56,984 bases of DNA, from positions 1 to 56,984 of the forward strand of contig MHBL01000434.1 in assembly GCA_001803235.1 (NCBI GenBank). The letters run 5' to 3'. The notes under the pieces were generated by a model. It saw only the letters and a program-made list of their open reading frames with translations, was not told the DNA's origin and ran no database searches. Both the position numbers and the translations under genes were made by a program. The stretch comes from Lentisphaerae bacterium RIFOXYA12_64_32 (GTDB lineage: Bacteria > Verrucomicrobiota > Lentisphaeria > Oligosphaerales > YB12-FULL-65-16). Below are positions 1 through 7,435 of the stretch, piece after piece (position 1 is the stretch's first letter; each line of letters begins with the position of its first letter).

Positions 1-21
1 GAACAAGGTGCGGCGAAGTAG

Positions 22-75
22 CCCATGAACCCGTTCACCTGCCACACGAGGTGGCAGGGGGCTGTGCTCCACCCC
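22..75. repeat. Family A repeat, partial copy
   Basis: Positions 27-60 closely match the reverse complement of the inner arm (4444-4487) of the large palindromic element at 4411-4602, including the GTTCACCTGCCACAC and GGTGGCAGGGG blocks. The rest of the element is missing or lies outside the window. This is a degraded or truncated copy; I see no gene in 1-187. Confidence 0.6.
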
Positions 76-187
76 TAGCTCCTAACCCGGCGTAGCCGGA
101 ACCAAGGCCGACGCCGAACATGACCGGGGCCGTCTGCTGCCCGGAGGGCGCTGACACATTACTGAGGCACGGCACCACAAGAGCGCC

Positions 188-1223
188 TCATTCGCCGAAC
201 ACGAGTTCGCCGAAGGCGGCGGGGGTGCAGAAGGCACGCGCTTCGAGGTTCGGGGACCAGAGCGAGAGTTCGATGTACTTCGCACTGCCGCGGAAGTCTT
301 TTGCAGGGTCGGGTACGTGGTTTTCGCGGCCGAGGTTCATGCACCAGGTGGTGCCGGGGTTGGGTGCGTCGACGCCGAGCGTGGCGACGTTCCAGTTGAA
401 GGGCGTCGACAGTTCGCCGGTCAGGCGTCCGCCGACTTTCAGGAAGTCTTTGGTGACGTTGTCGAAGAAACGCGGCCAGCCGTCTTCCATCTTCAGTTTG
501 CCTTTGTCGTCATACCAGGAATCGATGAGGGCGTTGCGCGCTTCGATGGCCTTGGCGAGTGGCTCAAACATTTCCCACGACGGGTTGAGCCGGTAGGCAT
601 GGTAGAAATAGAAGACGGACGCGAGATTCTTGAGATAGATGAACTCGCGTTCGACCAGCCGGATGCGGGCCTGTTCGCGCGGGTCCTGCGTGAGGGTCTT
701 GGCTTGCGCCAGGTTCTTCTCCATTGAGAGCAGGAGTTTGGGCGGGAATTGGCGAACTTGCGCCACTGGTCGAAGTCCTTTTGTTGGTAGTTGCACATTT
801 CGATGACGACGTTGTCGGGGAATCGGTTGAACGTCGTGGGGGGATTCGTGGTCGGGCCGTAGGAGAGTATGACGACTTTCGTGCCCGGGCGGCGCGTCTT
901 CATCTGTTCGGCGAGTTTGCGGTGTACGATCCAGAGCCGCTCGCCCGGGTCGTCGGCGAGGGCGCGACAGTTCGGGCAATCGCACGGCACATACCCGTCC
1001 GTCTGTGCGAGCTGGACCATTTCGTAACCCTTGTCGAGCTGCTTCTCCATTCGTCGTCGGGGACAACGATGGCGTAGTCCGACTTGCCGTCCGCGATCAG
1101 GGTGAGCGTCCTGCCGTTGGCAGGCGCTGGCCCGATGGCTGTCGTGGGTGCAGTCCGGCACCCGCTCACGCCGATCAGTCCTGCCGCGACGCACCCGTAG
1201 AGACCCAGCTTGGTCCAGCGCAT
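188..1223 (-). pseudogene. DUF4838-type secreted lipoprotein, remnant
   Basis: Three reading frames carry one broken protein. The start (ATG at 1223) has a lipoprotein signal ending in the lipobox-like GVSGC, then a segment reading SDYAIVVPDDE. Near 1050 the frame changes to a stretch containing LAQTDGYVPCDCPNC and LWIVHRKLAEQMKTRRPG, which is typical of DUF4838 proteins found beside glycan-degradation genes. Near 747 it changes again to a C-terminal region with LVEREFIYLKNLASVFYF. DUF4838 proteins usually exceed 600 residues, so at the junctions both the frame and long blocks have been lost, suggesting two internal deletions. The stop is at 188. The family's carbohydrate role is inferred from context in other genomes. 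The gene is almost certainly non-functional unless the fragments are made separately. Confidence 0.8.
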
Positions 1224-1297
1224 GTTTCCCTCCTCGGTTGTCGTGTGGGCAATGGCGCCCGTGCAGACGGTTGGCCTTCCTCCAGAAAACTTTTGGA

Positions 1298-1327
1298 GTA
1301 TATCACGTTACGGTAAAAACCGCAACG
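1298..1327 (-). promoter_or_regulatory. sigma70-like promoter with overlapping dyad, upstream of the DUF4838 remnant
   Basis: On the minus strand TTGCGG (1326-1321) is followed after 17 bases by TATACT (1303-1298, five of six matches to the -10 consensus). CGTTACGGT (1306-1314) and ACCGCAACG (1319-1327) form an inverted repeat with one mismatch around AAAA. It overlaps the -35 box and spacer, where a repressor could bind. The start codon is 75 bases downstream. The promoter looks intact although the gene is broken. Confidence 0.5.
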
Positions 1328-1343
1328 CCCTGACATGAGCGGG

Positions 1344-1510
1344 GACGTCCGCCCGGTCGTCGCTCCCATGAAACTGAAGGGGCCCGGGAGCCCGCGAGGA
1401 CGCGGGCGCTCCAGGAACTGCACGGGGGGCTGACTTTGGAGCGCCCGCGTCCTCGCGGGCTCCGGAAGCGTCGCGGCCAGTTTCACCTCGGTATGACCGG
1501 GCGGCACGTC
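1344..1510. repeat. Family B palindromic element, copy 1
   Basis: Positions 1387-1413 and 1437-1463 form a perfect 27-base inverted repeat around a 23-base loop. Weaker outer arms extend it: GACGTCCGCCCGGTC near 1344 and its diverged complement ending at 1510, both followed inward by an AAACTG block. The inner arm is nearly the same as the one at 4259-4328. There is no ORF inside. It is a MITE-like element lying between the DUF4838 remnant and the acyltransferase remnant. Confidence 0.75.
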
Positions 1511-1628
1511 ACCCCGGGGCGCTGACGCATTCCGGCGCGCGCGGTGAGACTGGGAACAGTTGCCTTGCGGCGCGGCGTGGACTAGAGTGACGCGCTTTGG
1601 AAGTTGTTCAGAGTGGACGGGACACGGC

Positions 1629-2433
1629 ATGCAGCGCATCATCATTGACAAGCCCTACCGCTTCGTGGCGCCCAGGCCGAACGCGGCTTGCGTTCGCCTG
1701 CTTCAGGCATGGCTGCCGACGTATCTGCGGGATTCGCATGGGGTCGAGAGTTGGGAATCGCTGGGCACGGAACGGTTGCGTGCCTCGCTCGACGCGGGGC
1801 ACGGGGTCATGCTGGCCCCAAACCACTGTCGTCCATGCGACCCGATGGTGCTCGGATTGCTGAGCTGGGAGATCGGTCGCCCCTGCTACGTCATGGCCAG
1901 TTGGCACTTGTTCATGCAGGGCTGGTTTCAGTCCTGGCTCTTGCCCAGAATCGGTGTTTTCAGCATTTACCGCGAAGGTATGGACCGCGACGCGCTGAAG
2001 TGCGCTATTCGCATCCTGGCGGACGCGCAGCGGCCGCTGATCCTATTCCCGGAGGGCGTGATTTCCCGGACCAACGATCGGCTGAACCACCTGATGGAGG
2101 GGACGGCTTTCATCGCGCGCAGTGCTGCCAAGCAGCGTGCGGCCGCGTCACCGGCGGGCAAGGTCGTTGTGCATCCGGTGGCGATCCGGTACTTCTTCGG
2201 CGGCGACCTGGCGGTGACGCGGCGAGACCGGCCGGGGGGGGCGGCGGTTCGGCAGCTTTGTGGTCCTCGGGTTGCTGGCGCTGGGGTTGGGCGTGCTCGG
2301 CGCCGTGGTGGCGGCTATGGAGGCGGCAGTCGTGATCACGCTCCGGGCGCACTACACCATGGACGTGTTCGCAGCGGCGTTGGCGGCGTGGGGCTCGTTC
2401 ACGTTCGCCGCGTGGGTTTGCGGCGGCGTGTAA
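1629..2433 (+). pseudogene. PlsC-type acyltransferase joined out of frame to a PAP2-like C-terminus
   Basis: From ATG 1629 the protein reads as a 1-acylglycerol-3-phosphate acyltransferase-like domain. It has the catalytic HX4D motif (NHCRPCDP, His66 and Asp71) and the FPEG motif (140-143). It is recognisable to about residue 204, then meets a run of eight G at 2234-2241. Beyond that run, the frame shifted by one base reads (2245-2433) a hydrophobic segment plus HYTMDVF and a short C-terminus, typical of the last helices of PAP2/sphingomyelin-synthase-like phosphotransferases. The acyltransferase lacks its usual C-terminal part and the PAP2-like piece lacks its N-terminus, so a deletion between two neighbouring lipid genes is likely. 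Seven G instead of eight would give one in-frame chimera. A sequencing error in the G run is therefore possible. Confidence 0.65.
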
Positions 2434-2693
2434 ATGCAGCACGGAGCAGGGGGCAGGGGGCTGAATGTCGAATGTTGACGTCCCGAGGCGTCCCCCGTCC
2501 GACTCCCGACACTCGTCCCAGGAACCGTGCAACCGGAATCGATGGAGGACAACCCGGCAAAGGCGTCAACCGGGAATCTGGACTTGACGACCAGGCGCAA
2601 AAGGCCGGCCTGGGGTGTATGCTATGAGGCGCGACGAGACCCGCCGCGGAAGGGCATGCCGCGACGGATGCGAGCGTTTACTGGAGGCTGTCG

Positions 2694-4064
2694 ATGGCGA
2701 AGCGGATTCTGTGCATTGGCGCTGGTTACGTGGGCACTCCGACCATGGCTGTGATTGCCGACAACTGTCCGGAGTGCGACCTGGTGGTGGTGGACGTCAA
2801 TGCCGACAAGATCCGGGCCTGGCAGTCAGACAACCTGCCTCTGTTCGAGCCGGGGTTGCTGGACGTGCTGAAGCGCGTGCGGGGCCGGAATCTGCTGTTT
2901 TCGAGTGATGTGGAGGAAGGGATTCGCTGGGCCGAGATCATTTTCGTCAGTGTAAACACGCCAACCAAGACGTTCGGTGAGGGTGCGGGGATGGCGGCGG
3001 ACCTGCAGTACTGGGAGAAGACGGCGCGGCAGATCGGCGAGCACGCGCAACGCGACCTGATCGTCGTGGAGAAGAGTACGTTGCCGGTGCGCAGCGCGGC
3101 GGCCATGGAGCGGATTCTGGCCGCATCTCCGAGCCCGCACAAGTTCGAGGTGGTCTCGAACCCGGAGTTCCTCGCCGAAGGTACGGCTTTGCGTGATCTG
3201 CAGTCTCCCGACCGTGTTCTGATTGGCGCGCACGATACAGAGGGTGGCCGGCGTGCCTGCGAGGCCATGGTCGGCATCTACCGGCACTGGGTGCCGGCGG
3301 AGCGGATCCTGACCATGAACGTGTGGTCGAGCGAACTGGGCAAGCTGGCGGCCAACGCGTTTCTCGCACAGCGCGTCAGTTCCATCAATAGCATTGCGGA
3401 GTTTTGTGAAGTCAGCGGAGCCGACGTTCAGGAAGTGGCGCGTGCGGTGGGGACGGACTCGCGGATTTCCCCGAAATTCCTGCAGGCGGGGCCAGGTTTT
3501 GGCGGTTCGTGCTTCCGGAAAGACATCCTCAATCTGGTCTATCTCTGCCGCACCTACGGCTTGACGCAGGTGGCGGACTACTGGGAACAAGTTGTCTCGT
3601 ACAATGAGCACGTGAAGCGGCGTTTCGTGAAACGGATTGTGAAGAGCATGTTCAACACGGCGGCGGGGAAACCGATTGCCATTTTGGGGTTTGCCTTCAA
3701 GGCCAACACCGGTGACACACGCAATGCGCCGTCCATCGATATCTGCCTGCAGTTGCTCGAGGAGAGGGCGGAGTTGGTGATCACCGACCCGCAGGCGCTG
3801 GAGAACGCGGCGCGGGAACTGCAGGGCGCGCCCGGCAAGATCAGCTTCCAGGCAGACCCCTATGCGGCCGCCGTCGGCGCGCACGCCTTGGCCGTGCTCA
3901 CGGAGTGGGACGTGTACCGCACGCTGGACTACGCGCGGATTTTCGCGTCAATGGCTAAGCCTGCCGCGATTTTTGATGCTCGGAACGCTCTCGACCACCG
4001 TGGACTGTTCGCGTTGGGGTTCGACGTCTATCCCACCGGCAAGCCGCCGCTGAAGCACGAGTGA
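2694..4064 (+). CDS. ugd: UDP-glucose 6-dehydrogenase
   Basis: 456 residues. It oxidises UDP-glucose to UDP-glucuronate with two NAD+, supplying nucleotide sugars for polysaccharide or LPS synthesis in the cytosol. The N-terminal Rossmann motif GAGYVG is at 9-14, NPEFLAEGTA at 156-165, the central-domain Lys in SSELGKLAANAF at 217 and the catalytic Cys in GFGGSCFRKD at 273. A C-terminal UDP-binding domain begins near 320 (ILGFAFKANTGDTR). Its length and the SCFRKD context resemble the long, animal-like UGDH subfamily more than the shorter E. coli type. A GGAGG ribosome site at 2683-2687 supports ATG 2694. It appears to be a single-gene unit: the upstream 260 bases hold no gene and downstream comes repeat-rich DNA. 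Confidence 0.95.
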   Translation: MAKRILCIGAGYVGTPTMAVIADNCPECDLVVVDVNADKIRAWQSDNLPLFEPGLLDVLKRVRGRNLLFSSDVEEGIRWAEIIFVSVNTPTKTFGEGAGMAADLQYWEKTARQIGEHAQRDLIVVEKSTLPVRSAAAMERILAASPSPHKFEVVSNPEFLAEGTALRDLQSPDRVLIGAHDTEGGRRACEAMVGIYRHWVPAERILTMNVWSSELGKLAANAFLAQRVSSINSIAEFCEVSGADVQEVARAVGTDSRISPKFLQAGPGFGGSCFRKDILNLVYLCRTYGLTQVADYWEQVVSYNEHVKRRFVKRIVKSMFNTAAGKPIAILGFAFKANTGDTRNAPSIDICLQLLEERAELVITDPQALENAARELQGAPGKISFQADPYAAAVGAHALAVLTEWDVYRTLDYARIFASMAKPAAIFDARNALDHRGLFALGFDVYPTGKPPLKHE

Positions 4065-4174
4065 ACCGGCTGCAATCCGCGCGCCCCAGGCTTGTCGTCC
4101 CGCGTTTACGCGGTCCGGGTAGCGCGTGGCTGGCACGGGAACCTCCCGGAGTGCTAACCCTGGCGTTGACTTGC

Positions 4175-4211
4175 GGGGAACGCACCTGTGGGGTGAACCG
4201 GTGCGTTCTCC
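4175..4211. repeat. strong hairpin downstream of ugd
   Basis: Positions 4175-4186 and 4200-4211 can form a 12-base-pair stem with one G-U pair around a 13-base loop, 110 bases after the ugd stop. There is no T-run after it, so it is not a classical intrinsic terminator. It may protect the mRNA 3' end or be another small palindromic element. Confidence 0.45.
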
Positions 4212-4222
4212 GGACCGCCTGA

Positions 4223-4355
4223 AGGGTCTGTCGATTTAACCGATGCAGCACCAAGACAGCCCGCGAGGACGCGGGCGCTCCAGTTCGGATTGAGCACGAA
4301 ACTTGGAGCGCCCGCGTCCTCGCGGGCTCTTGGTTTGAATAAATCGACAGGCCCT
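4223..4355. repeat. Family B palindromic element, copy 2 (MITE-like)
   Basis: The ends form terminal inverted repeats of 16 bases with one mismatch (AGGGTCTGTCGATTTA at 4223-4238 and its complement at 4340-4355). Inside, arms of about 26 bases (starting near 4259 and ending near 4328) repeat the palindrome of the element at 1344-1510. There is no coding capacity. The outer ends differ from those of copy 1, so the shared core may have moved within different flanks or diverged. Confidence 0.75.
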
Positions 4356-4410
4356 GAAGGCGGTACTACGAGCCAAGACCAAGACTGCCCTCAGGTGGTC
4401 CGGATTTTCC

Positions 4411-4602
4411 CCGGTTGTGCTGCGTCAGTGAAGGGTGAAGCATAGACCCCTGCCACCTTGTGTGGCAGGTGAATCGGGTTCGCTGGCTATAGCGTGCACG
4501 CTTGGCCAGCGAACCCGATTCACCTGTGGCGCAAGGCCACGGGGGTCTCACACATGGGCCAACATGCGGTCGTTCCACCCGCGACTGACGCAGCACAACC
4601 GG
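4411..4602. repeat. Family A palindromic element, full copy (MITE-like)
   Basis: A 192-base element bounded by perfect 19-base terminal inverted repeats (CCGGTTGTGCTGCGTCAGT at 4411-4429, its complement at 4584-4602). Within it, 4444-4487 and 4505-4548 are a second, imperfect 44-base inverted repeat. Fragments of the same family lie at 22-75 and near 56930-56950. No ORF fits the element. It lies between ugd and the Nfn pair. Confidence 0.8.
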
Positions 4603-4749
4603 TTCCGCCATGTCCCTTGTGTCAGCCTCCGCAGGGTGTAAAGTATTGGTCCTCTGTTCGCATCGGGTGCGTGCGGAGGGTGCACGCGGGTGCGGTGACC
4701 GACCCCCGGAACGGGATCTCGTGAACTTCCGGTGTGTCGGCCGTTTTGG

Positions 4750-4760
4750 GTATGCCATAC
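4750..4760. promoter_or_regulatory. short perfect dyad upstream of the Nfn pair
   Basis: GTATGCCATAC is a perfect inverted repeat about a central base, 80 bases before the NfnA-like start. It is followed by TAG, so an extended -10 (TGCCATACT) overlaps it. I see no good -35 element. It may be an operator or a chance match. Confidence 0.25.
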
Positions 4761-4839
4761 TAGAAACTCTTGTGGCCGCGCGGGTGAGTGGAGTGGTTGT
4801 CCGCATCGGCAAATGAGACGATTGAGGAGTCGACAGCAT

Positions 4840-5733
4840 ATGCAGCATGACACGGCAGCGCCCAGGATCCTGTACAAGGAGCAGCTCTCGGACCAGGTCT
4901 TCCTGATGCGGCTGGCTGCGCCCCTGATCGCCGCGGAGCGGAAGCCGGGCCAGTTCATTATTCTCTCTGTGGACGGGAATTTCGGCGAGCGCATTCCGTT
5001 GACCATTGCGGACGCCGACACGACGGAAGGTTCAATCACGATCATCTTCCAGCGTGTTGGGCACACGACCATGGACTTGGCGGAGATGAAGGTGGGCGAC
5101 CGGTTGGCGGCACTGCTCGGTCCATTGGGGCGCCCCACGCACATCGAGAAGTTCGGCACGGCGGTCTGCGTCGGCGGCGGCATCGGGATCGCGCCGCTGC
5201 ACCCGATCGTGCAGGCGCTGAAAGCGGCCGGCAATCGCGTCATCACGATCCTCGGGGCACGTTCCAAGGACCTGATCATTCTGGAGGACAAGATGCGGGC
5301 GGTCTCGGACGAACTGATCGTCGTGACCGACGACGGCAGTTACGGCCGCAAGGCGCTGGTGACACAGCCGTTGAAGGAAGCCTGCGAGCGCGTGCCGAAG
5401 CCGGACATTGCCGTGGCCATCGGGCCGCCGATCATGATGAAGTTCTGTGCCGAGACGACGCGGCCGTTCGCGGTGCACACATTGGTGTCGCTGAACACGA
5501 TCATGGTGGACGGCACGGGCATGTGCGGCGGATGCCGCGTCAGTGTTGGTGGTGAGACGAAGTTCGTGTGCGTGGACGGTCCTGAATTCGATGGGCACAA
5601 GGTGGACTTCGATCTGATGATGAAGCGATTGGGCGCCTACAAGAAGCACGAGAAGCAGATGGCGGATCAGCATGTGGCGGGGCACACGTGCAATCTCGAG
5701 GTGGCGGCGGCCGGAAAGGGGGTGCGGTCATGA
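4840..5733 (+). CDS. nfnA: NfnA/SudB-type ferredoxin-NADP reductase subunit (FAD, [2Fe-2S])
   Basis: 297 residues from ATG 4840, supported by GAGGAG at 4825-4830. The fold is the PyrK/ferredoxin-reductase type: FAD-binding RIPLTIAD near 51-58, NAD-binding GGGIGIAPL at 112-120 and a C-terminal iron-sulfur site, MCGGC (Cys229, Cys232) plus Cys244 in KFVCVDGPE. In characterised NfnA an Asp is the fourth ligand, and Asp224 fits. With the next gene it would form NADH-dependent reduced ferredoxin:NADP+ oxidoreductase (electron bifurcation), or the similar sulfide dehydrogenase or glutamate synthase partner. The two genes overlap as ATGA, which implies translational coupling and a complex. PyrK of dihydroorotate dehydrogenase is excluded by the partner and by the GGCRVSVGGETKF motif. 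Confidence 0.9.
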   Translation: MQHDTAAPRILYKEQLSDQVFLMRLAAPLIAAERKPGQFIILSVDGNFGERIPLTIADADTTEGSITIIFQRVGHTTMDLAEMKVGDRLAALLGPLGRPTHIEKFGTAVCVGGGIGIAPLHPIVQALKAAGNRVITILGARSKDLIILEDKMRAVSDELIVVTDDGSYGRKALVTQPLKEACERVPKPDIAVAIGPPIMMKFCAETTRPFAVHTLVSLNTIMVDGTGMCGGCRVSVGGETKFVCVDGPEFDGHKVDFDLMMKRLGAYKKHEKQMADQHVAGHTCNLEVAAAGKGVRS

Positions 5734-7229
5734 GTCACCATCGCACCATCGAGGAACTGGATGTCGCGGCCAAGGCGCTGCAGCAAGGGTTGCAGGCGAA
5801 GAAACAGCCGTTGCCGCCGAAGGAGCGTCTGGCCATTCCGCCGCAGGAGATGCCGTCACAGGACCCGGCGGTTCGGCGGGGCAACATGCAGGAAGTGGCG
5901 TGCGGCTACACGGAGGCGCAGGCGCGTGTCGAGGCCCAGCGTTGTTTGCAGTGCAAGAACCACCCATGCGTCGAGGGGTGTCCGGTTCGGATCGACATTG
6001 GCGGCTTTGTGGCGGCGGTGGCGGAGGGCGACTACGCCAAGGCGATTGCGATCATCAAGCGCAACAGCCTGTTGCCGGCGATCTGCGGGCGGGTCTGTCC
6101 GCAGGAGACGCAGTGTCAGGCGCCGTGCACGCTGGGCAAGGCGCTCAAGGACCCGGAGAAGTCGGTGAGTATTGGGCGGCTGGAGCGTTACGTGGCGGAC
6201 TGGGAGCGGGAAAACGGCAAGATGGTTCCGCCGCCGGTGAAGCCCGAAACGGGGCGTAAGGTAGCGGTGATCGGCAGCGGTCCATCCAGCCTGGTGGTGG
6301 CGGCGGATGTGCGGCGCGAGGGGCACGCGGTGACCGTGTTCGAGGCGTTCCACAAGTTTGGGGGTGTCATGCTGTACGGCATTCCCGAGTTCCGGTTGCC
6401 GAAAGAAATTGTCCGGGTTGAGGTGGAGACGCTCAAGGCCATGGGCGTGACGATGATCCCGAATTTTGTGGTCGGCCGGACGCGCAAACTCAAGGACCTG
6501 CTGGAAAAGGATGGGTTCGACGCAGTGTTTGTCGGGACTGGCGCGGGACTGCCGAATTTCATGCAGATCGAGGGCGAGAACCTGATCGGGGTGTTCTCGG
6601 CCAACGAGTACCTGACTCGGTCCAACCTGATGCGCGCCTACGATCGCGGCAAGTCGGAGACCCCGATCGTGACGTCGCGCAAAGTGGCTGTCCTGGGCGG
6701 CGGCAATGTTGCCATGGACTCGGCGCGCACGGCGGTGCGGTTGGGCGCCGAAGAGGTGCACCTGATCTACCGCCGCACGTTGAAGGAAATGCCGGCGCGG
6801 ATCGAGGAGGTCGCTCACGCCAAGGAAGAGGGCGTCACCTTCCACATCCTGGAGAACGTGAAGCGTATTATCGGTGACGACTACGGTTGCGTGCGACAGG
6901 TCGAGTGTCTGAAGTACGAACTGGGCGAACCGGACAAGTCGGGTCGGCCGCGGCCAGTGGAGATCAAGGGCAGCGAGTTCCTGATGGACGTGGACACGGT
7001 GATCGTGGCCATCGGCAATAGTTCCAACCCGCTGATCAAGCAGACGACGCCCGAACTGCAGGCCACGCCCCGGGGGACCTTGGTCGCGGACGAGAACGGC
7101 AAGACTACAATGGACCGGGTTTACGCGGGCGGCGACATTGTCCTGGGCGCGGCGACGGTGATCCTGGCCATGGGGCAGGGCCGTCGCGCGGCCAAGTCCA
7201 TCAACGAGTTGCTGGCGACGTTGGGGTAG
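5730..7229 (+). CDS. nfnB: NfnB / GltA-type NADPH-dependent flavoprotein, glutamate-synthase small-chain family
   Basis: 499 residues from the ATG that overlaps the nfnA stop. Two [4Fe-4S] ligand sets lie at the N-terminus: Cys72, 75, 80, 84 (CLQCKNHPCVEGC) and Cys119, 123, 129, 133. Then come the FAD site VIGSGPSS near 170-177, the NADPH site VLGGGNVAMDSA in the middle and a C-terminal FAD contact YAGGDIVLGAATVILAMGQG. It is the large subunit of the Nfn-type complex and transfers electrons between NADPH, a bifurcating FAD and ferredoxin. Annotation as homotetrameric glutamate synthase (gltA) is common for this family. The coupled NfnA-like partner and the absence of any glutamate-synthase large subunit here favour Nfn, but the window cannot settle it. 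Confidence 0.88.
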   Translation: MSHHRTIEELDVAAKALQQGLQAKKQPLPPKERLAIPPQEMPSQDPAVRRGNMQEVACGYTEAQARVEAQRCLQCKNHPCVEGCPVRIDIGGFVAAVAEGDYAKAIAIIKRNSLLPAICGRVCPQETQCQAPCTLGKALKDPEKSVSIGRLERYVADWERENGKMVPPPVKPETGRKVAVIGSGPSSLVVAADVRREGHAVTVFEAFHKFGGVMLYGIPEFRLPKEIVRVEVETLKAMGVTMIPNFVVGRTRKLKDLLEKDGFDAVFVGTGAGLPNFMQIEGENLIGVFSANEYLTRSNLMRAYDRGKSETPIVTSRKVAVLGGGNVAMDSARTAVRLGAEEVHLIYRRTLKEMPARIEEVAHAKEEGVTFHILENVKRIIGDDYGCVRQVECLKYELGEPDKSGRPRPVEIKGSEFLMDVDTVIVAIGNSSNPLIKQTTPELQATPRGTLVADENGKTTMDRVYAGGDIVLGAATVILAMGQGRRAAKSINELLATLG

Positions 7230-7238
7230 GGGGACGAG

Positions 7239-7322
7239 AGAGTGTGTGTGGGGGTGTGGGGTGTGGGGTGTGGTGTGGGGTGTGGGGTGTGGGGTGTGGG
7301 GTGTGAGGTGTGAGGTGTGAGG
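7239..7322 (+). repeat. GTGTGGG heptad tandem repeat, potential G-quadruplex
   Basis: About eleven copies of a seven-base unit, mostly GTGTGGG and ending as GTGTGAG three times, with one unit two bases short. On the plus strand the runs of three to four G separated by TGT meet the usual G-quadruplex pattern. The tract starts about 10 bases after the nfnB stop and ends 113 bases before enolase, so it lies in the non-template strand of any readthrough or enolase leader. Confidence 0.8.
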
Positions 7323-7346
7323 CAGGGTGTCTTGTGGTTTTGTAAG

Positions 7347-7376
7347 TTGACACCTGTCGGGGCGAGAGAGTACGTA
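7347..7376 (+). promoter_or_regulatory. possible promoter for enolase
   Basis: A perfect TTGACA (7347-7352) lies 84 bases before the enolase start. The matching -10 is poor (TACGTA at 7371-7376 after 18 bases). Weak evidence, listed because no better candidate is visible. Confidence 0.3.
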
Positions 7377-7435
7377 GGACCGGAACCGAGGTTTGGTGCA
7401 ATAGGCAAAGCCGGGAAACGGCAAGGAGAAAGATC

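Noticed and set aside
7239..7322. CRISPR-like regular repeats
   Set aside because: The unit is seven bases without spacers, so it is a simple tandem repeat.
5856..7424. Antisense reading frame of 522 codons over nfnB and the G-rich repeat
   Set aside because: Its start lies in the tandem repeat (Thr-Pro-His repeats) and the sense protein is unambiguous.
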